Shown here one piece after another: positions 1-7,237 of a stretch of 20,378 nt of DNA (positions are counted from its first letter, which is position 1; each line of letters begins with the position of its first letter). This DNA is from an uncultured Oscillibacter sp. (lineage in GTDB: Bacteria; Bacillota; Clostridia; Oscillospirales; Oscillospiraceae). The DNA lies in the NCBI RefSeq assembly GCF_910579365.1, contig NZ_CAJTUX010000051.1, positions 1-20,378 on the forward strand, written 5' to 3'. Below the pieces are notes generated by a model. The model was not told the origin of the DNA. It did not search any database and saw nothing but the letters and a program-made list of their open reading frames with translations. The position numbers were made by a program, and so were the translations under genes.

Positions 1-50
1 TACGAGATCGAGTAATGTGACTGGAGTTCAGACGTGTGCTCTTCCGATCT
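1..50 (+). other. Illumina TruSeq-type sequencing adapter (artefact)
   Basis: Bases 17-50 match the standard TruSeq index-side adapter that begins GTGACTGGAGTTCAG and ends GCTCTTCCGATCT. Bases 1-8 (TACGAGAT) match the end of the P7 flow-cell sequence, and bases 9-16 (CGAGTAAT) sit exactly where the 8-base i7 index belongs. Authentic genome sequence therefore begins at base 51. The adapter happens to read in frame into the first gene and adds a false start. Confidence 0.98.
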
Positions 51-1413
51 AATCGAGAATCGGGCGTTCGTTTGCCTTGTGCTGGCTTTGCTGCTGGCGG
101 TGGGAATGGGATTCTTTCTCTTCCGTGTGGTTGTACAGGGAGGGAACTGGGCTTCTGCCGCTTTTAACCGCCACCTCTATAACTCCCAGGGCCAGCTGAT
201 CGCCGGAACCGTGCTGGACCGGGATGGGGATGTGCTGTCCTCTGTGGAGAATGGAGTCCGGACGTATTATGACAGTGATACGGTCCGCAAGGCTGCCCTT
301 CACGCTGTGGGGGATCTTCAGGGAAACATTGGAACCGGGGCGCTGAACGCTTTCGCGGACCGGCTGACCGGGTGGAATCTGGTCAACGGCGCTTTCGGCG
401 CGGACCGGGGCGGAGAGCTGACGCTGACCATTGACGCCCGGTACAATTATGAGGCTTATCAGGCTCTGAACGGACGGTCCGGAACCGTGGCGGTGTACAA
501 TTACAAGACCGGCGAGGTGCTTTGCATGGTCTCCGCGCCCAGCTACGACCCCCTTCGGGTCCCGGAGGATATCGAGACCAACGACCGCTGGAAGGGAGCT
601 TATTTGAACCGCTTCCTCTCCTCTGTCTTCACGCCGGGCTCCGTTTACAAGACCGTGACCCTGGCGGCGGCGCTGGAGAATCTGCCGGATATCGAGAGCC
701 GGACCTGGAGCTGTGCCGGTTCCGTTCAGGTGGGAGAGGAGACGATTGTCTGCTCCGGCGTCCATGGGGAACAGGATGTCGCCGCCGCCTTTGCCAACAG
801 CTGCAACGCCGCCTTTGCCGGGATCGCCGCGGAGCTGGGGACGGACGTGCTCCGGCGCTATACGGAGAAGGCGGGCCTCACCGCCAGCTATCGTTTGGAC
901 GGCATCCCTTCCGCCAAGGGCTCCTTTGACTGGGACCTCACCCAGGGCCGTCTGGGCTGGGCGGGGGTGGGTCAGGACAAGGACCTGGTGAACCCCTGCG
1001 CCCTGATGGTGTACATGGGGGCCATTGCCAACGGCGGCAGGGCGGCGGAGCCTTACTTGATCTTAAAGACCCAAAGCGCCCTGGGTCTCCCCTCCCTGCC
1101 CCGCTGGACCCGCAGGACCGAAGAGCTGGTCTCCCGGTCCACAGCGGAGAAGCTGGCGGAGCTGATGGCGGGAAACGTGGAAAAGACCTATGGCAAAAGC
1201 CGCTTCCCCAACATGGACCTGTGCGCCAAGTCCGGCACCGCCGAGGTGGGCGAGGGCCGGGCCCCGCACGCCTGGTTCTCCGGCTTTCTCCAAAACGAGG
1301 ATGCGCCCTACGCCTTCGTGGTCCTGGTGGAAAACGGCGGCGGAGGCAGCAGCGCGGCGGGCAGCGTCGCCGCCAGGGTGCTGGACGTCATGGTGAACGG
1401 CTATACAAAATAG
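51..1413 (+). CDS. Penicillin-binding transpeptidase (class B PBP), 5' partial
   Basis: This is a membrane-anchored peptidoglycan DD-transpeptidase that would cross-link wall stem peptides outside the membrane. Numbering the frame open from base 34, a transmembrane anchor lies at about residues 12-32. All three catalytic motifs are present: SxxK as S203-V-Y-K206 in TPGSVYK, SxN as S256-C-N258, and KSGT at 399-402. The roughly 450-residue length and short N-terminal region fit the small PbpA-like class B enzymes that often follow an ftsW/rodA gene in clostridia; that neighbour would lie off the left edge. The frame extends upstream only through adapter sequence, so the apparent MCSSDL start is false and probably only a few native residues are missing. 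A small membrane protein gene follows 46 bases downstream. Family assignment is firm; the exact PBP subtype is not. Confidence 0.93.
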
Positions 1414-1459
1414 ATACAGACCGTAAATAAAATGATGATAATCAACGGAGGGTATATAA

Positions 1460-1759
1460 ATGAGAGGTCGGAACTCCCTGCTGCTGCGCGGCGCAAAGCG
1501 GCTGAATTGGGGGGCCATGGTTTCCGGAGCGGGCTTCCTTTTGTACCTGGGCGCGGCGGCCCTGGGTTGGGAAGGGACGGCGGAGATTCTGTCGCTGGTT
1601 TTTGTGGCGGTGTCGCTGTACGTGTTTGCCTCCGTGGCGGCGGCGCGGCGGCGGGACAAAGAGGCCGTCAGCTATAATCTCCTCTGGGGACAGGGGGCGC
1701 TGACGCTGCTTTTGTGCATGTGCGCCGCGCTGACGGTCCGGAAATGGCTGGGAAGATAA
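1460..1759 (+). CDS. Small hypothetical membrane protein, 99 aa
   Basis: I do not recognise this protein. It has a basic N-terminus (RGRNSLLLRGAKR), then three hydrophobic stretches at about residues 20-37, 42-61 and 75-92. The second and third are separated by a basic loop (AAARRRDKE), and the protein ends with a basic tail. A GGAGGG ribosome site at 1447-1452 lies seven bases before the ATG, and codon use is as GC-rich as the neighbours, so it is probably translated. It follows the PBP gene on the same strand and ends just before a terminator, so the two may share a transcript. No function is inferred. Confidence 0.7.
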   Translation: MRGRNSLLLRGAKRLNWGAMVSGAGFLLYLGAAALGWEGTAEILSLVFVAVSLYVFASVAAARRRDKEAVSYNLLWGQGALTLLLCMCAALTVRKWLGR

Positions 1760-1774
1760 AAAAGGTGAAAAAGG

Positions 1775-1806
1775 AGAGGCCCGGGAAAAATCCCGGACCT
1801 CTTTTT
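1775..1806. terminator. Bidirectional intrinsic terminator between the PBP and metNIQ transcripts
   Basis: A 12-bp stem with one mismatch (arms 1775-1786 and 1791-1802) has an AAAA loop. It is followed by TTTTT on the plus strand and by a T-rich run on the minus strand. It lies between convergent genes and can end both. Confidence 0.85.
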
Positions 1807-1861
1807 GCGCAAAACATCGTGTCCGTTGCCGCCGCGCCGGCCAAAACAATTGCCGGACCGG

Positions 1862-1906
1862 CAGAGCACGCAAACGCTTTTTGGTACTTTTTCTCGAAAA
1901 AAGTAC
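1862..1906 (-). repeat. Stem-loop repeat copy 1, immediately after the metQ stop
   Basis: Read on the minus strand, the palindrome GTACTTTTTTCGAG... folds on itself directly after the metQ TAA. It continues into CAAAAAG and then a GCGTGCTCTG-like segment. A clearly related sequence, with the same order of blocks, sits at 18229-18280 at the end of the SPFH gene. No U-tract follows, so it is not a classical terminator. Confidence 0.6.
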
Positions 1907-2701
1907 TTAGAACGCGGGGATCACAGCGCCGCCATAGGTGTTGTTGATATAGTCTTTCACCGTGTCGGACTGGAGGGCCTTCACCAGGGCCTGCACGGCG
2001 TCGCTGTTTTCATTGCCCTCTTTGACCACCAGCACGTTCACATAGGGGGAGTCAGCGGATTCGATGACCAGGGCATCCTCCACAGGGTTCAATCCCGCGC
2101 CCAGCGCGTAGTTGGAGTTGATGGCGGCAATGTCCACCTCGTCCAGAGCAGCGGGAACCTGAGCGGCCTCCAGCTCCACGAACTCCAGATTCTTGGGGTT
2201 CTCGGCGATGTCCTTGGGAGTGGCGGACAGGTTGGAGCTGTCCTGGAGTTTAATAAGCCCCTGGGCCTCCAGCAGCAGCAGAGCCCGGCCCTCGTTGGTG
2301 GGGTCGTTGGGAACGGCGATCTTGCCCCCCTCGGGGATGGCGTCCAGAGAGGCGGAATTGCCCGCGTACAGGCCCATGGGTTCAATGTGGACGCCCGCCA
2401 CGCTCACCAGGTGGGTGCCCCGCTCGGCGTTAAAGTCGTCCAGATAGGGGACGTGCTGGAAGTAGTTGGCGTCCTCGTCCCCGTCTTCCACGGCGGTGTT
2501 GGGCACCACATAGTCGGAGTACTCCGTGACCACCAGCTCAATGCCCTGTTCCTTCAAAATATCCACGCACTGGCTCAGAATCTCGGCGTGTGGGGTGGGA
2601 GAGGCGGCGACCTTGAGGGTGGCGGCTTTTTTGCCGCCGCAAGCGGCCAGGGACAGGGCCAGAATCAGGGCCAGGGAAAGAGCGAAAATCTTCTTTTTCA
2701 T
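1907..2701 (-). CDS. metQ: MetQ, methionine ABC transporter substrate-binding lipoprotein
   Basis: This is the extracytoplasmic lipoprotein that binds methionine and delivers it to the MetNI importer. It has an NlpA/MetQ fold. The N-terminus is a lipoprotein signal (MKKKIFALSL...) with lipobox LAAC and the lipidated Cys at residue 21. The mature part opens with the family's LKVAASPTPHAEIL segment, and the YFQHVPYLDDF and AVPNDPTNEGRAL segments are typical. I start it at ATG 2701, where GGAGG at 2710-2714 is eight bases upstream; an in-frame TTG at 2716 overlaps that site and is not a credible start. Length is 264 residues, normal for the family. It is the last gene of a leftward metN-metI-metQ operon, 119 bases after metI. 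Methionine specificity is inferred from the family and the Met-type T-box upstream. Confidence 0.95.
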   Translation of the reverse strand: MKKKIFALSLALILALSLAACGGKKAATLKVAASPTPHAEILSQCVDILKEQGIELVVTEYSDYVVPNTAVEDGDEDANYFQHVPYLDDFNAERGTHLVSVAGVHIEPMGLYAGNSASLDAIPEGGKIAVPNDPTNEGRALLLLEAQGLIKLQDSSNLSATPKDIAENPKNLEFVELEAAQVPAALDEVDIAAINSNYALGAGLNPVEDALVIESADSPYVNVLVVKEGNENSDAVQALVKALQSDTVKDYINNTYGGAVIPAF

Positions 2702-2820
2702 GTTGTGTTCCTCCAATTAAAAGCCAACAGACTTGTTCCGAATGGTCTTCGGCGGTTTCCGTCTTCCATCCTCCGTTCTCTCTGCGCGCGTGAGAGGCCG
2801 GGGCGGAAGGGGAAGCCTTT

Positions 2821-3504
2821 TTATTTCAAACGTTTGTCGATGCGCACCGACAAGCGGCTGAAAACGCTTTGAACAACTTGGACCAGGATGATGAGAATGA
2901 CCACCGTTACCCACATGACGGAGGGGACGTGGCGCTGGTGTCCATAGCGGATGGCCAGATCTCCCAGGCCTCCCGCGCCCACCATGCCGGCAATGGCGGT
3001 ATAGCCCACAATGGCAATCAGGGTGATGGACCCCCCCAGAATCAAAGAGGGCATGGCCTCGGGCAGGTAGACCTTCCAGACGGTCTGGAAGGTGGAGGCC
3101 CCCATGGACCGGGCCGCCTCGATGACGCCTGCATCCACCTCGCTGAGAGAGGTTTCCACCATCCGGGCCACGAAGGGGGCGGAGGCCACCACCAGAGGCA
3201 GTATGGCCCCCCGGAGACCCAGCCGGGTCCCCATGACCAGCTTGGTAAAGGGAAAGAGGGCCACCATCAAAATGGCGAAGGGAAAGGAGCGGCCGATGTT
3301 GATGATCCATCCCAGGATGGCGTTAACCGCTCTGTGGGGCCGGATGCCGTGGGGCTGGGTCAGCACGGAGATCACCCCCATAGGCAGGCCGATCAGATAG
3401 GCAAACAGGGTGGATACGGCCACCATAATCAGGGTGTCCAGAAGGCCTTCCGCCAGGATACCGCCGTACTCCCCCCAGAAGGCGGGGGTAAAAATCTCAC
3501 TCAT
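2821..3504 (-). CDS. metI: MetI, methionine ABC transporter permease
   Basis: This is the membrane subunit of the methionine importer. The protein is 227 residues with about five hydrophobic segments. The cytoplasmic coupling loop is seen as EAARSMGASTFQTVWKVYLP, the EAA motif that docks on the ATPase. The ATG at 3504 lies inside the end of metN (an eight-base overlap), preceded by a GGTGGA-like site, so translation is probably coupled to metN. A longer in-frame start at 3627 would only add a shadow of metN coding sequence and is rejected. The C-terminus ends in a basic tail (SVRIDKRLK). The 119-base gap to metQ shows no clear promoter or terminator. Confidence 0.95.
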   Translation of the reverse strand: MSEIFTPAFWGEYGGILAEGLLDTLIMVAVSTLFAYLIGLPMGVISVLTQPHGIRPHRAVNAILGWIINIGRSFPFAILMVALFPFTKLVMGTRLGLRGAILPLVVASAPFVARMVETSLSEVDAGVIEAARSMGASTFQTVWKVYLPEAMPSLILGGSITLIAIVGYTAIAGMVGAGGLGDLAIRYGHQRHVPSVMWVTVVILIILVQVVQSVFSRLSVRIDKRLK

Positions 3505-4513
3505 GATACTCCACCTCTTCCACGGAAACGTTGGGCTGGGCCCGGATGTAGCTGAGGGCCTTGGCGGCCTCGTTGGGGTCCTCCGGCAGGCCCAGCAGCA
3601 TGGTCCCCAGGGCCTTGCCCCCCACATTTCGGGTGTCCGCCCCCAGAATGTTCAGCTTCACGCCGCAGTCAATGGCCACGGAGGCGATGAGGGGCTGATA
3701 GGCGGTGCCGCCGTTGAAGGAAATCCGGACGGCCCGGGTGTTGGGGGGATACTGGGCGGCGCTGATACCGCCGGGATATACCAGACGCCGGGCGGCGTCG
3801 GTGGAGGGGTTGGAGAAAATATCCTGCACCTCCCCCATCTCGGCCACAACGCCCCCGTCCAGAATGGCCACCCGGGAACAGATTTCCTCAATGACGCTCA
3901 TCTGGTGGGTGATGACCACCACCGTAACGCCCAGCTTGGCGTTCAGGTCCTTCAAAAGCCCCAGGATGGAGGCGGTGGTGGTGGGGTCCAGGGCGGAGGT
4001 GGCCTCGTCGCAGAGGAGGACCTTGGGGTCCGTGGCCAGGGCCCGGGCGATGGCCACCCGCTGCTTCTGCCCGCCGGAGAGCTGGGAGGGATAGGCGGCG
4101 GCCTTATCCCCCAGGTCCACCAGCTCCAAAAGCTCCCTGGCCCGCTGCTCCGCCCGGGCCCGGGGGACCCCGGCGATCTCCATGGGGAAGCAGACGTTTT
4201 TCAGACAGGTTCGCTGCATCAGCAGATTGAAGCTCTGGAAGATCATGGTGATCTTCCGCCGCTGGAGGCGCAGCTCCTTCTCGGAAAGAGCGGTCATGTC
4301 CTTGCCGTCCACAATCACCGTCCCGGAGGTGGGGCGTTCCAAAAGGTTCATGCACCGCACCAGGGTGGATTTCCCCGCGCCGGAGAGGCCGATGATGCCG
4401 AAAATCTCCCCTTGGCGGATGTCCAGGCTGATATCCTCCAGGGCGTGGACCTCCGCCTCGCCGCCGCCGAAGGTCTTGCTCAGATGCTGGATTTGGATGA
4501 TGGATTCGCTCAC
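3497..4513 (-). CDS. metN: MetN, methionine ABC transporter ATP-binding protein
   Basis: This is the ATPase that powers methionine uptake through MetI. In the 338-residue protein I see Walker A GLSGAGKST at 42-50, the Q-loop Gln at 93, the ABC signature LSGGQ at 145-149, Walker B VLLCDEATSALD at 165-176 with the catalytic Glu at 170, and the H-loop His at 203. A C-terminal NIL (ACT-like) domain covers about residues 250-338; in MetN this is the regulatory domain that binds methionine and inhibits transport. The start is GTG at 4513 because AAAGGAG lies eight bases upstream; a longer reading from 4627 would run into the leader. It is the first gene after the T-box and overlaps metI at its end. 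Confidence 0.96.
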   Translation of the reverse strand: MSESIIQIQHLSKTFGGGEAEVHALEDISLDIRQGEIFGIIGLSGAGKSTLVRCMNLLERPTSGTVIVDGKDMTALSEKELRLQRRKITMIFQSFNLLMQRTCLKNVCFPMEIAGVPRARAEQRARELLELVDLGDKAAAYPSQLSGGQKQRVAIARALATDPKVLLCDEATSALDPTTTASILGLLKDLNAKLGVTVVVITHQMSVIEEICSRVAILDGGVVAEMGEVQDIFSNPSTDAARRLVYPGGISAAQYPPNTRAVRISFNGGTAYQPLIASVAIDCGVKLNILGADTRNVGGKALGTMLLGLPEDPNEAAKALSYIRAQPNVSVEEVEYHE

Positions 4514-4599
4514 GATAGCAGCTCCTTTACGGGAAATTGAAAAGAGGAGGCGCATCCGCCGCTTCCGGCGGCCGGGGTCTGGTTCCTCCCCGGGAAAAC

Positions 4600-4891
4600 A
4601 AAAAGCCCTTGAAGCGTTTCGCTTCAAGGACGGGCGCGGACCCGCGCCGTGATACCACCTTGATTCGCGCGTCTCCTCACGAAGACGGCCTCATGAAGTG
4701 CCAACACACTCCCGCGCTGTCACGGGCGCTCCCGTCGCGGCCTATGCCCTGCGGCAGTCGGCGGCGCAACTCCAAGACCATGTTCGGCCGGCCCTTCCGT
4801 ACCCCTTTTCACCAATCGGGGCTCTCTTTGACGTATCGTCCGGCTTACTCTTCTCTTCATCGTCTTTGCGGTTATAAAGTTGCTCGAATTG
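4600..4891 (-). promoter_or_regulatory. T-box leader of metNIQ with aligned specifier ATG (Met)
   Basis: On the minus strand the leader shows stem I with the AGAGAGCC...TTGGTGAAAA apical region. It then has a specifier region in which ATG (4781-4779) precedes GTCTTGGAGT, the T-box AAGGTGGTATCACGGCG (4661-4645), and a terminator stem CCTTGAAGCG/CGCTTCAAGG (4629-4607) followed by a U-run. Uncharged tRNA-Met should stabilise the antiterminator and turn the importer on. The codon call rests on alignment to the second T-box in this window, which gives a Leu codon before leuS at the same offset. Confidence 0.93.
4607..4629 (-). terminator. T-box attenuator terminator upstream of metN
   Basis: A perfect 10-bp stem has a three-base loop. 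On the minus strand it is followed by GGGC and then TTTTTG. It is the terminator alternative of the T-box leader. Confidence 0.92.
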
Positions 4892-4897
4892 CTTTGT

Positions 4898-4926
4898 AGT
4901 TTACACGGTTTTCTCCGCTCTGTCAA
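4898..4926 (-). promoter_or_regulatory. SigmaA-type promoter of the metNIQ leader
   Basis: On the minus strand, TTGACA (4926-4921) is separated by 17 bases from TAAACT (4903-4898). Transcription should start near 4891, just before T-box stem I. Confidence 0.88.
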
Positions 4927-5033
4927 CGGCAATCCACCCAGAAAAACGGGGTCCACCCCCCCAAAAATACCAGCAGAATCTACAAAAACAGAAGAACGGG
5001 AGAATTTTTTTTGCCCGGAAAATCGGAATCAGA

Positions 5034-5062
5034 TTGCAAGACTCGGGTAAAACTGGTATCAT
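5034..5062 (+). promoter_or_regulatory. SigmaA-type promoter of the DUF368/PopT gene
   Basis: TTGCAA (5034-5039), a 17-base spacer and TATCAT (5057-5062) lie 46 bases before the chosen TTG start. The match argues against a longer protein starting at 5034, since that would begin inside the -35 box. Confidence 0.75.
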
Positions 5063-5108
5063 ATTTTGCGAAAATTTTCCGCGCTTTTCAGAAAGGGGGA
5101 AACCGGCG

Positions 5109-5939
5109 TTGGACGAAGGGAGACAACAGCGGAGCCGCTGGCTGCGCAATCTGCTCTGCGGTATTTTGATCGGCTCGGGGGCCATACTCCCCGGGGTCTC
5201 CGGCGGCGTTCTGGCGGTGGTGTTCGACATCTACCGCCCCTTTATGGAAGTGCTCACCCACCCCCGCAGGGCCGTTCCCCGGTACTGGCGGATGCTGATC
5301 CCCCTGGGAATCGGATGGTGCGTGGGCTTTATGGGGGTGGCCCGTGGCATCGCTGCGGCCATTTCCCTCTCCCCCGCCGTGACCTATTGGCTCTTCATCG
5401 GCCTCATCGCGGGGACGGCCCCCTCCCTCTTTCGGGAGGCGGGGAAAGAGGGCCGCTCCGCCTCCGCCTGGGTGAGTTTTGCCCTCTGCGCCTTGGCGGT
5501 GTTCGCGGGACTGTTCTATATGAGCCGGGTGGTCCACGTAGAGGTGGAGCCCAATTTCTGGTGGTACAACTTTTGCGGAGCCCTGTGGGGCATGGGCGTG
5601 GTGATTCCGGGGATGACCTCCTCCTCCGTCATGATGGCCCTGGGGCTGTATCAGCCGGTGCTGGAGGGATTGGCCCGGCTGGACTTCCTGGTGCTCTCCG
5701 CCGCCCTGCCGGGGATGGGACTGACCATCGCCCTGCTGGCCCGGCTGGTGACGTGGCTCTTCCGCCGGCATTACGCTGCGGCCTTTCACGGAATCCTGGG
5801 GTTTGTGGCGGCCTCCACCCTGGTAATCGTCCCCACCCAGTACGCCGGGGCGGGGGAAATGGCGCTCTCCGCCCTGTGCTGCGCCGCCGGATTCGCCCTG
5901 GCCTTCTTTATGGCGCGAATGGACCGGCGCTCCGCCTGA
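5109..5939 (+). CDS. popT: DUF368 membrane protein, PopT-type undecaprenyl-phosphate translocase
   Basis: DUF368 (PopT) proteins return undecaprenyl phosphate to the cytoplasmic face so the lipid carrier can be reused in wall and teichoic acid synthesis. The 276-residue protein is mostly hydrophobic with about eight segments. It shows the family's two related motifs: GAILPGVSGGVLAVVFDIY near the N-terminus and VVIPGMTSSSVMMALGLY near the middle, which fits the internal repeat of the fold. I start at TTG 5109, where AAAGGGGG lies about nine bases upstream. The readings from 5034 and 5066 begin in the promoter or in another frame. It has its own promoter and stands alone between metNIQ and pfkA. 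The family assignment is strong; the lipid-translocase role is taken from studies of other members. Confidence 0.88.
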   Translation: MDEGRQQRSRWLRNLLCGILIGSGAILPGVSGGVLAVVFDIYRPFMEVLTHPRRAVPRYWRMLIPLGIGWCVGFMGVARGIAAAISLSPAVTYWLFIGLIAGTAPSLFREAGKEGRSASAWVSFALCALAVFAGLFYMSRVVHVEVEPNFWWYNFCGALWGMGVVIPGMTSSSVMMALGLYQPVLEGLARLDFLVLSAALPGMGLTIALLARLVTWLFRRHYAAAFHGILGFVAASTLVIVPTQYAGAGEMALSALCCAAGFALAFFMARMDRRSA

Positions 5940-5963
5940 TTCCCTTACCGTGAAAACCCCGCC

Positions 5964-5992
5964 TTGACATCTCGCCTTCTCAGGGGTATCAT
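5964..5992 (+). promoter_or_regulatory. SigmaA-type promoter of pfkA
   Basis: TTGACA (5964-5969), a 17-base spacer and TATCAT (5987-5992) lie 54 bases before the pfkA ATG. Confidence 0.85.
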
Positions 5993-6046
5993 GCTATACA
6001 GGAGAAAATCGGCTTGGCCGGTGAAATTCGTCAGGAGGGTTATCTT

Positions 6047-7057
6047 ATGGAGAAAAAGGTAAAGAGAATCGGTGTTCTCACCAGCGGCGGCGACGCTCCC
6101 GGCATGAACGCGGCTGTCCGGGCCGTAGTCCGGGCCTCCATCGCCCGGGGTATCGGCTGCATTGGTATCCGCCGGGGCTGGAACGGCCTGATCAACAGCG
6201 ATTTCGTCCCGCTGAACTCCTCCAGTGTCAGCCACATCATCAACAAGGGCGGCACCATGCTCTACACCGCCCGGAGTCTGGAGTTTATGGAGGAGGAGGG
6301 CCGGGCCAAGGCCCTGGCCACCTGCCGCCTTCTGGGACTGGACGGCATCGTCGCCATCGGCGGCGACGGGACCTTCCGGGGAGCCCTGGCCATCAGCCGC
6401 CAGGCCGCCAAGGACGGCATGAATCTTCGGGTAGTGGGTATCCCCGCCACCATTGACAACGACATTGGCTGCTCCCACTATACGATCGGCTTTGACTCCG
6501 CCTGCAACACCGCCATCGAATGCATCGATAAGCTCCGGGACACCATGCAGTCCCACGAGCGCTGCTCCGTGGTGGAGGTCATGGGCCGTCACGCCGGGTA
6601 TCTGGCGCTGTATGTGGGCATCTCCGTGGGCGCCACCGCCGTGCTGATTCCCGAGCGGGAGCCGGACTTCGAGCGGGACATTGTGGAGAAGATCCGCAAA
6701 GCCCGTCTGGCGGGCACCACCCATTACATGGTGGTGGTGGCCGAGGGCGCGGGCAACGCCATAGAGATCAGCGAGCGCATCCACAAGGAGCTGGGCATCG
6801 ACCCCCGGGTCACGGTTCTGGGGCACATCCAGCGGGGCGGCTCCCCCAGCGCCCGGGACCGGGAAACCGCCAGCCGCATGGGCTATGAGGCGGTCCGGGT
6901 TCTGGCTGAGGGTCAGGGCAACCAGATCATCGGTATTCTGGACGGCCGCCTGGCGGACATCGAGATGGAGGAGGCCCTGGCCATGACCAAGTCGTTCCAG
7001 ATGGACCGCTACCAGATTCTGGAGGCCCTGACCAACAGCTGCGGCCCGGATTTCTGA
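6047..7057 (+). CDS. pfkA: 6-phosphofructokinase (PfkA)
   Basis: This enzyme phosphorylates fructose 6-phosphate to fructose 1,6-bisphosphate, the committed step of glycolysis, in the cytoplasm. The 336-residue protein has the phosphate-binding start GVLTSGGDAPGMNA, GGDGTFRGA at about 105-113, the catalytic loop ATIDND at 134-139 (base Asp137), MGRHAGYLAL and HIQRGGSPSARDR. Gly108 equals E. coli Gly104, the residue that marks ATP-dependent enzymes, whereas PPi enzymes carry Asp there. The next marker position, Gly124 in E. coli and Lys in PPi enzymes, is Ala134 here. ATP use is therefore likely but not proven by sequence. The start is ATG 6047, with AGGAGGG about seven bases upstream; in-frame codons from 6014 precede that site. 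The gene has its own promoter. Confidence 0.96.
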   Translation: MEKKVKRIGVLTSGGDAPGMNAAVRAVVRASIARGIGCIGIRRGWNGLINSDFVPLNSSSVSHIINKGGTMLYTARSLEFMEEEGRAKALATCRLLGLDGIVAIGGDGTFRGALAISRQAAKDGMNLRVVGIPATIDNDIGCSHYTIGFDSACNTAIECIDKLRDTMQSHERCSVVEVMGRHAGYLALYVGISVGATAVLIPEREPDFERDIVEKIRKARLAGTTHYMVVVAEGAGNAIEISERIHKELGIDPRVTVLGHIQRGGSPSARDRETASRMGYEAVRVLAEGQGNQIIGILDGRLADIEMEEALAMTKSFQMDRYQILEALTNSCGPDF

Positions 7058-7079
7058 CTTCCTTTTCAAAAAAGGAAGC
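7058..7079 (+). repeat. AT-rich stem-loop after the pfkA stop
   Basis: Directly after the TGA, CTTCCTTTT and AAAAGGAAG form a nine-base stem with a tiny loop. No U-tract follows, so termination is uncertain. It resembles in form, but not clearly in sequence, the stem-loops after metQ and the SPFH gene. Confidence 0.45.
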
Positions 7080-7194
7080 AGCCGCGCTTCCATTCCGCTC
7101 TGGAGGTCTGGTGATTGACCCGGCCGGAGCGGCGGCGGCAAAGCGCGCCGGCATCGCTGAGATGAAATACTTACACTTCTAATACTTTGATTTG

Positions 7195-7221
7195 GGGCCG
7201 GGGGCAGTTTGTCCCTGGCCC
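7195..7221 (+). promoter_or_regulatory. GC-rich hairpin just upstream of the aldo/keto reductase ribosome site
   Basis: GGGCCGGGG and CCCTGGCCC pair over nine bases (one G-U) around a nine-base loop, ending about eight bases before AGGAGG. If transcribed it would sit beside the ribosome site and could affect initiation. No known riboswitch was recognised. Confidence 0.35.
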
Positions 7222-7237
7222 TGTAATAGGAGGAGCT

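Noticed and set aside
3410..4540. 376-residue plus-strand frame over metN
   Set aside because: It is antisense to metN, whose Walker, signature and NIL features are unambiguous.
4514..4930. SAM (S-box) riboswitch upstream of metN
   Set aside because: This was the expected control for methionine genes, but the leader instead shows the T-box sequence, the stem I apical motifs and a specifier-like codon.
7111..7182. 23-residue frame with GTG start as a gene
   Set aside because: The ribosome-site spacing is short (four bases), the peptide is Ala-rich without recognisable features and there is no promoter. It is kept only as an observation.
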